Assembly: GCA_002311025.1 (NCBI GenBank)
Contig: DBYY01000009.1
Span: 186,001 to 250,000, forward strand
Direction of reading: 5' to 3'
Source of the DNA: Candidatus Proelusimicrobium tauri
GTDB lineage: Bacteria; Elusimicrobiota; Elusimicrobia; Elusimicrobiales; Elusimicrobiaceae
Length of the DNA: 64,000 nucleotides
A model generated the notes under the pieces. It was not told where the DNA came from, made no database searches, and saw only the letters and a list, made by a program, of their open reading frames with translations. Each line of letters begins with the position of its first letter. The first letter of the stretch is position 1. Positions 1-6,268 of this stretch are shown here, in pieces. The position numbers and the translations under genes were made by a program.

Positions 1-574
1 AACGGCGCAAACCTGCACGGCAACCGAGTAAGACTACCAACTGCCATTCAGCATTTACGGCTTTTAAGATTTGTTTTATTTCTTGCGGTGTGTGATATTC
101 TACACGGCCTTTGCTTTCTTTAAATTTAGATACTTTTACCCAATTTTGCGGGCTTATTAGCTCCCAAAATTCTGCACGACGCAAAGCGGCAGTTAAAGCC
201 CTTACTTTTCTATTTATTCCGGCTGCATTTTGCCCGCTTGTTTTTAATGAAATAGCAAAATTATCTAAAAGGGCGGGGGTTATTTCTTGCAGATATTTTA
301 CTTTGTTTTGCTCTAAAAACTCTTTTAATGCCGTTTCAAAAAAGCGTATTGTCGTCGGTTTTCTAGTTGCCTTTTGGAACGCTCTAAACCTTACTAAAAA
401 AGCTTCTAACGGCACTTTTTCACTTTTTAAAGTATCTTTATTGTCGGCAAGTTGTGCGGCTTTTATTAAAGCTATTTTTTCATTTTTAGTATGCAGGGAA
501 ACACGCATACGCTTTTTGCCGACCATATAATCAGCATACTTTACGCCTGTGCGTTTATCAGTTCTGATTTTCAT
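1..574 (-). CDS. int: Prophage tyrosine integrase (C-terminus beyond window edge)
   Basis: Translating the minus strand from the ATG at 574 gives about 191 residues that run off the left edge. The N-terminus is basic and short, followed by an alpha-helical core-binding domain (about residues 60-160). Near the edge the segment VVLLGCRAGLRR matches the box I region that carries the first catalytic arginine of tyrosine recombinases. The rest of the catalytic domain (Lys, His-x-x-Arg, Tyr) is outside the window. It faces outward, as integrases next to an attachment site usually do, and should integrate and excise the element using the tRNA-Gln end at 27723. Its start overlaps the end of the secreted-protein gene by 17 bases, so the two are probably cotranscribed. 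Confidence 0.88.
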   Translation of the reverse strand, partial: MKIRTDKRTGVKYADYMVGKKRMRVSLHTKNEKIALIKAAQLADNKDTLKSEKVPLEAFLVRFRAFQKATRKPTTIRFFETALKEFLEQNKVKYLQEITPALLDNFAISLKTSGQNAAGINRKVRALTAALRRAEFWELISPQNWVKVSKFKESKGRVEYHTPQEIKQILKAVNAEWQLVVLLGCRAGLRR

Positions 575-1097
575 TGATAAATTTTAAAATACCATTGATA
601 TAATAATCAGGCAAATAAAAAATAAAGTTATCATTTTTGCCGTAAACTTTTATTAAATAATTTTGGTCTTTATATTTTTCTAAAGTATCTTTACTTATAT
701 CAATAGTAAATTCTTCGTGTGTGGTTAAAATTCCGCCGCCTGTATCGGTGCTACTTGCTATTTCGGTAAATTTTAAATTAGTGCCGTCTTGGTCTAAAGC
801 GGAATTATAGAAGCCCCAAGATGTGTTTGTTTTTTCATAATAAATTTGCATAGAAGATGTTTCTTTATCTTTTATTATGCGAACAAAGAATTTTCCGCCG
901 GGTGTATTTTGCCCTGTTATTTTTTTAAAATCACTCATAAGAGTTGGCTTTAAAGTCGGGAAAATAATTGTTTGCGTTTTTGCAAATTTATCTTCTGAAA
1001 CTTTTGTTTTTTTAATAACCCACGCTTCATCTTTTTTAGCGAAGGCGGGCGCACTTACTGCTAATAATACTGCCAATAATAAACTAATTTTTTTCAT
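558..1097 (-). CDS. Secreted protein of unknown function, possible lysogenic-conversion cargo
   Basis: A 179-residue protein with a clear Sec signal peptide (Lys-Lys, a hydrophobic stretch, then APAFA before KKDEA). The mature part is rich in Lys, Thr and beta-prone segments and has no recognised domain. I chose the ATG at 1097 because GGAGC lies about seven bases upstream; a TTG at 1118 in the same frame has no good ribosome site. It sits between the integrase and the repressor and reads the same way, so it is probably expressed in the lysogen. That is the usual position of a moron gene that alters the host rather than building virions. Its function is unknown. Confidence 0.72.
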   Translation of the reverse strand: MKKISLLLAVLLAVSAPAFAKKDEAWVIKKTKVSEDKFAKTQTIIFPTLKPTLMSDFKKITGQNTPGGKFFVRIIKDKETSSMQIYYEKTNTSWGFYNSALDQDGTNLKFTEIASSTDTGGGILTTHEEFTIDISKDTLEKYKDQNYLIKVYGKNDNFIFYLPDYYINGILKFINENQN

Positions 1098-1111
1098 TTT
1101 ATTGCTCCTTA

Positions 1112-1744
1112 TTACCAAGTTTCTCTATCATCTCTTGACCAATGGCCTATAATAAGGCCAATGATAGACAATTCCGAAGGCGTAAAAGGTTTGTATTTTG
1201 CATTTGAAGAACAAAGCTTAATAATATTACCTACTTTATTTATAATCTTCATACAAATACCATTTTCCGTCTTTACAAGCATAGCTCTTTTATCTAAAGC
1301 TTCTTGCGTTTTTCTTATTACACAAAAATCGCCTTTGTGAATTTTTGGCTCTAAACTATCGCCGATACACTTTACAACAAAGTCGGCATAAGGAAACATA
1401 AATCTAGGAATATCAACAAACATTTCTACATCTCTATCGGAAAATTCGGGCAAACCCGCCGGAACATCTGCCAAGATAGGCAGTTGTATCGTGTTTGTTT
1501 TTGTTAAAGGAACGGCTTGTATTTGCGGTGCAAATTCTTCGTCGTAAAAAGTTTTTCTTACTTCTTCAATATCTATTTTATATATCTTGCTTATTTGTTT
1601 TAAGTTTTCTTCGGTCGGGTAATTTTTACCACTAAACCAATTTGCTACCGAAGCCGTGCTTATGTTTAATTTGCTAGCTAATATTGCCTGTGCGCCGCGC
1701 TCTTTTCCATTATTTATTTTTTTTAGTAATTCTTTTTTTGTCAT
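1112..1744 (-). CDS. CI/LexA-type prophage repressor (HTH_XRE plus peptidase S24)
   Basis: 210 residues. Residues 18-60 form a Cro/CI-type helix-turn-helix. The C-terminal half is an S24 self-cleaving domain: the Ala96-Gly97 bond in VPAGLPE is the expected cleavage site, Ser130 in GDSLEP is the nucleophile, and Lys166 in CMKII is the general base. By family knowledge it should repress the lytic promoter and be inactivated when RecA filaments stimulate self-cleavage, so the prophage should be SOS-inducible. AGAGG lies seven bases before the ATG. It diverges from the early lytic genes, and the palindromic operator at 1801-1819 lies in the intergenic region about 56 bases upstream. Confidence 0.9.
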   Translation of the reverse strand: MTKKELLKKINNGKERGAQAILASKLNISTASVANWFSGKNYPTEENLKQISKIYKIDIEEVRKTFYDEEFAPQIQAVPLTKTNTIQLPILADVPAGLPEFSDRDVEMFVDIPRFMFPYADFVVKCIGDSLEPKIHKGDFCVIRKTQEALDKRAMLVKTENGICMKIINKVGNIIKLCSSNAKYKPFTPSELSIIGLIIGHWSRDDRETW

Positions 1745-1793
1745 TTTAAAACCTCTTTTTATCGTCGTAAAACTCCCTTTTTAAAAAAGGGGC

Positions 1794-1822
1794 TTGACAA
1801 CTAACTAAAAATTAGTTAGTAT
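1794..1822 (+). promoter_or_regulatory. Rightward early lytic promoter (PR-like)
   Basis: TTGACA (1794-1799), a 17-base spacer, and TAGTAT (1817-1822) make a near-consensus sigma70 promoter pointing into the replication genes. The operator palindrome fills the spacer and overlaps the -10 element, so bound repressor would block it. Confidence 0.8.
1801..1819. promoter_or_regulatory. Putative repressor operator, perfect inverted repeat
   Basis: CTAACTA-AAAAT-TAGTTAG is a perfect inverted repeat with 7-base arms and a 5-base centre. A further half site, TAGTTAG, follows at 1824-1830. It lies between the divergent repressor gene and the early genes and overlaps the promoter, as a CI-type operator should. 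Binding by the adjacent repressor is inferred. Confidence 0.72.
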
Positions 1823-1830
1823 ATAGTTAG

Positions 1831-2038
1831 CAAAGGTCTTAATACCTTTCAAAGCGGCGGTAAAACCGAACGCTAAAAACAAACACCAAAACGCTGCAAA
1901 GTTTTGGGTATCTGAAGAAAGACAAAGATTTTTAGGGGCATAACCCCTAGAAGAAAATAAAAAAAGGTATCTTCTTCAGGTATACAAAGTGAGTATGAGG
2001 GTTGCAGCCCGATAAAGACATACTCACTTTTTATTTTA
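1831..2038 (+). ncRNA. Structured untranslated leader or small RNA downstream of PR
   Basis: About 200 bases with no convincing ORF follow the early promoter. Successive hairpins are visible: AAAGGT/ACCTTT (1832-1849), CCAAAAC/GTTTTGG (1886-1907), TAGGGG/CCCCTA (1933-1949) enclosed by CTGAAGAA/TTCTTCAG (1912-1919 with 1972-1979), then a 12-bp terminator-like stem. A transcript from PR would be a folded RNA that mostly ends before the first early gene. It could be a free small RNA or an antitermination or attenuation leader. Structures were read by eye, with no folding energies computed. Confidence 0.5.
1986..2038 (+). terminator. Intrinsic terminator before the early genes
   Basis: AAAGTGAGTATG (1986-1997) pairs perfectly with CATACTCACTTT (2019-2030), with GGGT/GCCC pairing inside the loop, and the stem is followed by TTATTTT. 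It lies between the early promoter and the first early ORF, so it probably limits or regulates early read-through. Confidence 0.65.
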
Positions 2039-2066
2039 CCAAATTAAGAGAAGAAGGGCAACGAAA

Positions 2067-2264
2067 ATGACTAATTTAACGGAAAAAACAAGATTAACGA
2101 TTAAGCAAGCAGCAAAGCTTATCGGTTTATCTGAAAGCAGAACGAGAGAAATTGCAAGAGCAGGCATAGATTTAACCTGCTTTAGACACGGCAAGCAGGG
2201 CAAAATGATTATTTTAGCCGGAAGCGTTGCTAAATATATGGGTTGTAAAGTCCAAGATTTATAA
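2067..2264 (+). CDS. Small HTH DNA-binding protein, excisionase or Cro-like
   Basis: 65 residues with a MerR/excisionase-like helix-turn-helix (TIKQAAKLIGLSESRTREIA) followed by a short basic wing. It is the first gene after the early promoter and leader, a place often held by Cro, CII or Xis-type regulators. The size and fold suit an excisionase-like or regulatory DNA-binding protein, but the sequence does not decide between these roles. The ribosome site is a loose purine run (AGAAGAAGGG). Confidence 0.65.
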   Translation: MTNLTEKTRLTIKQAAKLIGLSESRTREIARAGIDLTCFRHGKQGKMIILAGSVAKYMGCKVQDL

Positions 2265-2277
2265 GAGGTATATATAT

Positions 2278-2421
2278 ATGAAAAAGTTTATAAGAACGGC
2301 ATTAGCATTTGAAGAAAATGAAAGATTTACATTAAAAGATTTTTGCGGGTGCTGCTTATTTATGGCGACACTCTTATCAATAAATTGGCTTTTGGGCTTT
2401 ATTGATTATGTAATTAAATAG
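2278..2421 (+). CDS. Small single-pass membrane protein
   Basis: 47 residues starting at an ATG preceded by AAGAGG. A hydrophilic N-terminus of about 25 residues contains FEENERFTLKDF, followed by one hydrophobic segment (CCLFMATLLSINWLLGFI). An earlier in-frame start would overlap the upstream gene and lacks a ribosome site. No family is recognised. The position in the early operon suggests a small host-interaction or regulatory role, but that is a guess. Confidence 0.5.
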   Translation: MKKFIRTALAFEENERFTLKDFCGCCLFMATLLSINWLLGFIDYVIK

Positions 2422-2423
2422 TT

Positions 2424-2711
2424 TTTCTTTTCGGCGGTTCTTTTTCATTATCCGCCGACTTGAGACAAACAACAGCGAAGGCGGCGGGCTTTCTCCGTAT
2501 GAAACTACAACCGCCGCCAAGATTTAAGAAGTTCTTTGAAAAGATTTGCCGAAAGGCAACGGGCAGAAAAAAGTTCCATAAACTCCCTATACTGCCCGCA
2601 TAATTTGGGCTGGGTTAAGGCATAACCCACATATCAACTAAAACCTTTGTCAGTTTGGTAGAACTGCTCCCCGCCGAAGTTAAGGCGGCATTTTAAGATG
2701 TTAGTTGTTAT
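2424..2711 (+). ncRNA. Hairpin-rich gene-free block, candidate structured RNA
   Basis: No ORF of note. Perfect inverted repeats follow one another: TCGGCGG/CCGCCGA (2431-2458), GGCGGCGG/CCGCCGCC (2480-2518), TTGCC-GAAA-GGCAA with a GNRA tetraloop (2546-2559), CGGGCAG/CTGCCCG (2560-2598), TGGGTTA/TAACCCA (2611-2629), CAGTT/AACTG (2651-2666) and CCGCC/GGCGG (2671-2688). The last two are enclosed by an 11-base pairing with one mismatch (2631-2641 with 2701-2711). The block is clearly more GC-rich than its surroundings. Such dense nested pairing suggests a folded RNA or an origin or packaging structure. I do not recognise a known RNA family. Confidence 0.5.
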
Positions 2712-2716
2712 CCACA
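2708..2716 (+). promoter_or_regulatory. Consensus DnaA box
   Basis: TTATCCACA is a perfect match to the DnaA box consensus. It lies just after the hairpin block and before the recombination genes. One copy could occur by chance in a window this size, so a replication role is only suggested. Confidence 0.35.
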
Positions 2717-2748
2717 GACTTAACATTAAAAGACAAAATCAGACTACT

Positions 2749-2772
2749 AGGGGCGGTTAAACTTCCGCCCCT
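2749..2772 (+). repeat. Hairpin AGGGGCGG/CCGCCCCT before bet
   Basis: Perfect 8-bp arms separated by 8 bases, ending about eight bases before the bet ribosome site. A similar GGGGCGG/CCGCCCC hairpin occurs at 5191-5224 before the VRR-NUC gene. It may mark an RNA processing or translational control point. Confidence 0.5.
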
Positions 2773-2790
2773 ATATAGAAAGAGGTAAAA

Positions 2791-3513
2791 ATGGAAAAAA
2801 AACAATTAGTAGTTGCGGAAACACTTACCGCAGAAAAATTAAATCAATTTTTAGAAATTGCGAATGTCGGGCAAAATCTTCCGGCAAACAAAAGAAAGCA
2901 ATTTATAGAAATTGCGCAAGCTTATGGCTTAAATCCTTTTAAAAGAGAGATTTATTGCGTCGGTTATGGCGAACAAACAAACATATTAACAGGTTATGAA
3001 GTATATATCAAAAGAGCCGAGCGCACAGGAAAATTAAACGGCTGGGAAGTTAAAATTGACGGCAATATAAGCGATAAATCTTTAAAGGCGACAATTACAA
3101 TTTACCGCAAAGACTGGGAAAAGCCATTCACACACGAGGTATATTTTGAAGAAGTTTGCCAAAAGACTAAAGCAGGTGTATTAAATAGCATTTGGTCTAA
3201 AATGCCAAGATTTATGACTAAAAAGGTAGCAATAGCGCAAGGTTTCCGCCTTTGCTTTAGCGACGAATTAGGCGGTATGCCTTACACATCTGACGAAATG
3301 CCCGAAGCAGAAACGCAAACAATTCAAGCGCAAGTTATTGAAGAAAGCAAGCCCGATTTTAGCGAAATACAAAAAGCAAAATCAGAAGAAGAATTAAAGA
3401 AAATTTGCGGTGCTTTATTAAAGAAAAATCCAAGTGCAAAAGCAGAACTCGTAAAACTCTTTAATGCCAAGTTAGAAGAATTAAAAGAGGTGGAAAATGA
3501 ACATAACATTTGA
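2791..3513 (+). CDS. bet: Phage recombination protein Bet (RecT/Red-beta family)
   Basis: 240 residues. The segment LNPFKREIYCVGYG, followed by TGYEVYIKRAERTGKLNGW, is diagnostic of the RecT/Bet single-strand annealing family. These proteins coat single-stranded DNA and anneal it to complementary strands during phage recombination and replication. The C-terminal 60 residues are a charged, Lys/Glu-rich tail. AGAGG precedes the ATG. The 3' end overlaps the exonuclease gene by 17 bases, the usual pairing of annealase with its exonuclease. Confidence 0.92.
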   Translation: MEKKQLVVAETLTAEKLNQFLEIANVGQNLPANKRKQFIEIAQAYGLNPFKREIYCVGYGEQTNILTGYEVYIKRAERTGKLNGWEVKIDGNISDKSLKATITIYRKDWEKPFTHEVYFEEVCQKTKAGVLNSIWSKMPRFMTKKVAIAQGFRLCFSDELGGMPYTSDEMPEAETQTIQAQVIEESKPDFSEIQKAKSEEELKKICGALLKKNPSAKAELVKLFNAKLEELKEVENEHNI

Positions 3514-4384
3514 CGCCGAAAATCACCTTTATTTTAACGGAAAGGGTTTTATAGTGCCTTCTGTCACCGAAATTATAGGTGCGGTCTATGGCACAGGCCT
3601 TGAAAACGCCCCCGCTTACTTTGTAGAGAGATCGGCAGAAAAAGGCACAAAGATACATAAAGAAATTGAAGCTTTTATAGATAGTGAGCCATTACCCGAA
3701 GAATTAACGGCGGAAACAAACGAGTTTATAGATTATGTGGCAGCAGGCAATTTAGATTTAAAGCCGTTTTCTAAAACCGAGCAGATACTTTGGGCAAGCA
3801 CGCCATTTGGCGAATTTTGCGGAACGGCTGATTTGTTTTGTAATGGTTGGCTAATTGATTTTAAGACTTCCAAAACCGCTACAAGAGAGCAAAAAGATAA
3901 ATGGCAAAAACAATTATCTTTTTACCTTTATGCTATGAAGAAAGACGGCAAAAGTATTTTAGGCGCAAAAATCTTACACCTTACGGCTAACGGTGTGGAA
4001 GAAATACCTATGGAATATTTAGGCGACAAGTTTGTAGAAGAAACAATGCGATTATATAGCGAAGGCAAAAAAGCCGAGCAAAACGCAAAAGCCACGGAAT
4101 TACAAACAATTACAAATAAAGAGCTTATGGTATTTGCCGATATTCTTAAAAGAATAAAAGCTTATGAAGACCAAATTGCCGATACCAAAGAAGCTATTAA
4201 AGCCGAAATGGAAAAACGCAATATTTTGACTTTAGACCTTGACGGCGTAAGTATCTCTTATATTGCGCCAAGCAAGCGCAAAAGCTTTGATAGCGTTAAA
4301 TTCAAAGCCGAACACGGTGATTTGTTTAATGCTTATCAAAAGGAAAGCGCAGTTAAATCTAGTATAAGGATTTCCGTAAAATGA
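3497..4384 (+). CDS. PD-(D/E)XK exonuclease, partner of Bet
   Basis: 295 residues. The nuclease core shows His54 in GTKIHKEIEAF, Asp112 in GTADLF, and the Asp121-Phe-Lys123 of WLIDFKTSK, the order expected for PD-(D/E)XK nucleases of the PDDEXK_1/YqaJ type. A helical C-terminal region follows, ending in a basic tail (YIAPSKRKSFDSVKFKAEHG). It should resect double-stranded ends to give single strands for Bet. It starts inside the end of bet, with GAGGTGG upstream, indicating coupled translation, and it ends in an ATGA overlap with the next gene. Confidence 0.85.
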   Translation: MNITFDAENHLYFNGKGFIVPSVTEIIGAVYGTGLENAPAYFVERSAEKGTKIHKEIEAFIDSEPLPEELTAETNEFIDYVAAGNLDLKPFSKTEQILWASTPFGEFCGTADLFCNGWLIDFKTSKTATREQKDKWQKQLSFYLYAMKKDGKSILGAKILHLTANGVEEIPMEYLGDKFVEETMRLYSEGKKAEQNAKATELQTITNKELMVFADILKRIKAYEDQIADTKEAIKAEMEKRNILTLDLDGVSISYIAPSKRKSFDSVKFKAEHGDLFNAYQKESAVKSSIRISVK

Positions 4385-4776
4385 AACGCTTTGATATTGC
4401 AAACCAAAAAGAACTTGCCCCTTTATGTAGGGCGATTATAGACGCTTTAAATAAAGGCAGGTTTGTAGTTTGTGATGTCAAAAGCAAGAGCAGTAAGTCT
4501 TTAGAGCAGTTGGGCTATTATCACGGCGTTATTTTGCCCCGAGTGCAAGCTAAATTTAAAGAAGACGGCAATATATATAGTTTAGCGCAATTAAATGACT
4601 TTTTTAATGACTTGTTTTTTTACAAAGAAGAAACTATTGCCGGAAGGATTATTAAAATAGCACGCAGTAAAAGCGGGGCAACTAAAGACGAAATGGCGGA
4701 ATTTATAAATAAAGTTTTGATTTGGTGCGGGGAGCAAGGTATTGAAATACCCGAGCCAAACACATTTATAGTTTAA
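4381..4776 (+). CDS. NinB/Orf-like recombination accessory protein
   Basis: 131 residues. The pattern SSKSLEQLGYYHGVILPRV near residue 40 and the C-terminal ATKDEMAEFINKVLIWCGEQGIEIPEPN resemble NinB-like proteins (lambda Orf relatives), which help load recombinases onto single-stranded DNA. Similarity is at motif level only, so the name is tentative. It overlaps the exonuclease stop by ATGA and lies in the same early operon. Confidence 0.55.
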   Translation: MKRFDIANQKELAPLCRAIIDALNKGRFVVCDVKSKSSKSLEQLGYYHGVILPRVQAKFKEDGNIYSLAQLNDFFNDLFFYKEETIAGRIIKIARSKSGATKDEMAEFINKVLIWCGEQGIEIPEPNTFIV

Positions 4777-4787
4777 GGGGCGTAAAA

Positions 4788-4880
4788 ATGAGCATATTTA
4801 GTGGTTTAATGGACACTATTACCGACCTAGTTGATACTGTAAATACTGAAATATTAGGTAATGAAAGCTTTAAAAAATAA
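4788..4880 (+). CDS. Small acidic ORF, 30 residues
   Basis: Starts at an ATG preceded by AGGGGCG and encodes MSIFSGLMDTITDLVDTVN followed by a short tail. It fits exactly between its neighbours, 11 bases from each, and carries an amphipathic helix. No homologue is recognised. The ribosome site and tight fit support it being translated. Confidence 0.5.
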   Translation: MSIFSGLMDTITDLVDTVNTEILGNESFKK

Positions 4881-4891
4881 GGAGCGTAATT

Positions 4892-5179
4892 ATGGCAGAA
4901 AATAGACCAAGCAAAGTATTAAAGTTATTTGGCGTAGAAGTTGCCAAATGGGAAAAGCAAACTGAAGACGGCAAAACTTTAGTTAGTTTTAGTTTTCAAA
5001 AATCTTACAAAGATAAGAACGACCAATGGCAGCATACTACCTTTTTTAGATTAAGTGATTTGCCGATTTTGGCAACACTTATTTTGATTATAGCAGGTAA
5101 AAGCGCAAAGGTGCAAACACCCTCTGCACAGGCAGAGCAAACGGCAGAACAAGCAGAAGGCGAAGATGTGCCGTTTTAA
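4892..5179 (+). CDS. Small protein with an SSB-like acidic C-terminal tip
   Basis: 95 residues. The N-terminal 60 residues (KVLKLFGVEVAKWEKQTEDG, then SFSFQKSYKDKNDQWQHTTFF) are beta-rich and resemble small phage and mobile-element proteins often found in replication modules. The last residues, EGEDVPF, match the SSB C-terminal tip (acidic residues then Pro-Phe), which in SSB recruits other replication proteins. A role in binding single-stranded DNA or recruiting SSB partners is inferred. GGAGCG precedes the ATG. It is followed by a hairpin at 5191-5224. Confidence 0.6.
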   Translation: MAENRPSKVLKLFGVEVAKWEKQTEDGKTLVSFSFQKSYKDKNDQWQHTTFFRLSDLPILATLILIIAGKSAKVQTPSAQAEQTAEQAEGEDVPF

Positions 5180-5190
5180 ATAAATATATA

Positions 5191-5224
5191 GGGGCGGTAG
5201 TCTTTATCTCTCTAATGCCGCCCC
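5191..5224 (+). repeat. Hairpin GGGGCGG/CCGCCCC before the VRR-NUC gene
   Basis: Perfect 7-bp arms (5191-5197 with 5218-5224) directly upstream of the ribosome site at 5230-5240. It is related in sequence to the hairpin at 2749-2772, a second copy of the same element in the early operon. Confidence 0.5.
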
Positions 5225-5244
5225 CAGCCCAAAGGAAAAAGATT

Positions 5245-5586
5245 ATGCAATATTTTGAGAGTGCTTTTCAGCAAAATGCAGTTAGGTTATTAAGGGCAAG
5301 CGGTTATTTTTGTTTTGCCGTGCCTAACGCAAGAAAGACGGCAAATGTTAGGCAAGGCGCAATACTAAAAGCAGAAGGTGTGCTTGCCGGAGTAAGTGAT
5401 TTAATAATAGTGCTTAAAGATAGGGTTGTATTTGTTGAGTTTAAAACACTTACCGGAAAAGGCCGCCAAAGCGAAAGTCAAAAGGTCTTTCAAAAAGAAA
5501 TTGAAAGTAGAAACCACGAATATCTACTTTGGGATAGTTGGAACAAGGTAGAGCAGTTTATAAATGAAAATATGGAGCAAAGATAA
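5245..5586 (+). CDS. VRR-NUC domain nuclease
   Basis: 113 residues. GVSDLIIVLKDRVVFVEFKTLTGKG carries the Asp, Glu and Lys of the VRR-NUC (PD-(D/E)XK) nuclease core, and the QNAVRLLRASGYFCFAVPNA region matches its N-terminal helix and first strand. These compact nucleases occur in many phage replication modules and probably resolve branched DNA. I chose the ATG at 5245 because AAAGGAAAAAG lies just upstream; an earlier ATG at 5215 falls inside the hairpin. It overlaps the next gene by one base (TAATG). Confidence 0.82.
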   Translation: MQYFESAFQQNAVRLLRASGYFCFAVPNARKTANVRQGAILKAEGVLAGVSDLIIVLKDRVVFVEFKTLTGKGRQSESQKVFQKEIESRNHEYLLWDSWNKVEQFINENMEQR

Positions 5587-6236
5587 TGCAAAAAAATAGT
5601 TTTGTTTTGCAAACCCGCTTAAATTCTTTAGTTGCCAAACTATCAGACAAACAAGCAGGCACACTATTTAAGGGCATATTGAACTATGCCGAAAACGGTG
5701 TGAAAGCAACTTTTGAAGATGGAATGGTTGACATAGTATTTGAAATGGTTAAGCAAGACATAGATTATACTGCTCAAAAGTATGCTGAAATTTGCAAAAG
5801 AAACGCAGATAACGGCAAACTTGGGGGCAGACCAAAGCAAGTGCTTTTAGAAAAACCGAACGGTTATTTAAAAAACCCAAAAAAACCGAACGGTTATTTT
5901 GGAAAGCATAATGATAATGATAATGATGTTGATAATGATATTAAAGAAAAAGAAATAGATAAAGAAAAAGAAAAAACAACTTTATCTATTAAACGCTTTA
6001 AAAAACCTAGCATTGATGAAATTAAAGCGTATTGTTTGGAGCGTAAAAACAAAGTTGACCCGCAAAGGTTCTTTGACTTTTACGAAAGCAAAGGGTGGAA
6101 AGTCGGCAATTCGCCAATGAAAGATTGGAAAGCCGCCGTTCGCACTTGGGAACACTCAAGCACGGCAAGCGAGCAAAAGCAAAGCGAAAGGGATAGGTGG
6201 CGTATGCCAAGCCCAGAAGGGAAGTATGCAGTATAA
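5586..6236 (+). CDS. Phage replication organiser (DUF6291-like N-terminus)
   Basis: 216 residues. The N-terminus (residues 5-90) matches the DUF6291 type: LSDKQAGTLFKGILNYAENG and YAEICKRNADNGKLGGRPK. A low-complexity linker follows that encodes two KPNGY repeats and a run of Asp, Asn, Lys and Glu. The C-terminus (DPQRFFDFYESKGWKVGNSPMKDWKAAVRTW) is the short domain found at the end of many phage replication initiators. It should mark the origin and recruit the helicase loader encoded next. The linker DNA contains iteron-like repeats, so the origin probably lies inside this gene. Confidence 0.72.
   Translation: MQKNSFVLQTRLNSLVAKLSDKQAGTLFKGILNYAENGVKATFEDGMVDIVFEMVKQDIDYTAQKYAEICKRNADNGKLGGRPKQVLLEKPNGYLKNPKKPNGYFGKHNDNDNDVDNDIKEKEIDKEKEKTTLSIKRFKKPSIDEIKAYCLERKNKVDPQRFFDFYESKGWKVGNSPMKDWKAAVRTWEHSSTASEQKQSERDRWRMPSPEGKYAV
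5851..5899 (+). repeat. Two iteron-like direct repeats inside the replication gene
   Basis: AAAAACCGAACGGTTATTT occurs at 5851-5869 and again, identically, at 5881-5899, exactly 30 bases apart. Each copy contains the inverted repeat AACCG-AA-CGGTT. About 70 bases of AT-rich DNA with GATAAT repeats follow. The arrangement recalls lambda, whose origin iterons lie in gene O beside an AT-rich unwinding region. Confidence 0.55.
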
Positions 6237-6268
6237 GGCGTAAATTTTAAAAATAGGAGTGTAAGGAA

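Noticed and set aside
111..530. 139-residue plus-strand ORF at the left edge
   Set aside because: It is antisense to the integrase, whose minus-strand translation shows a real recombinase motif.
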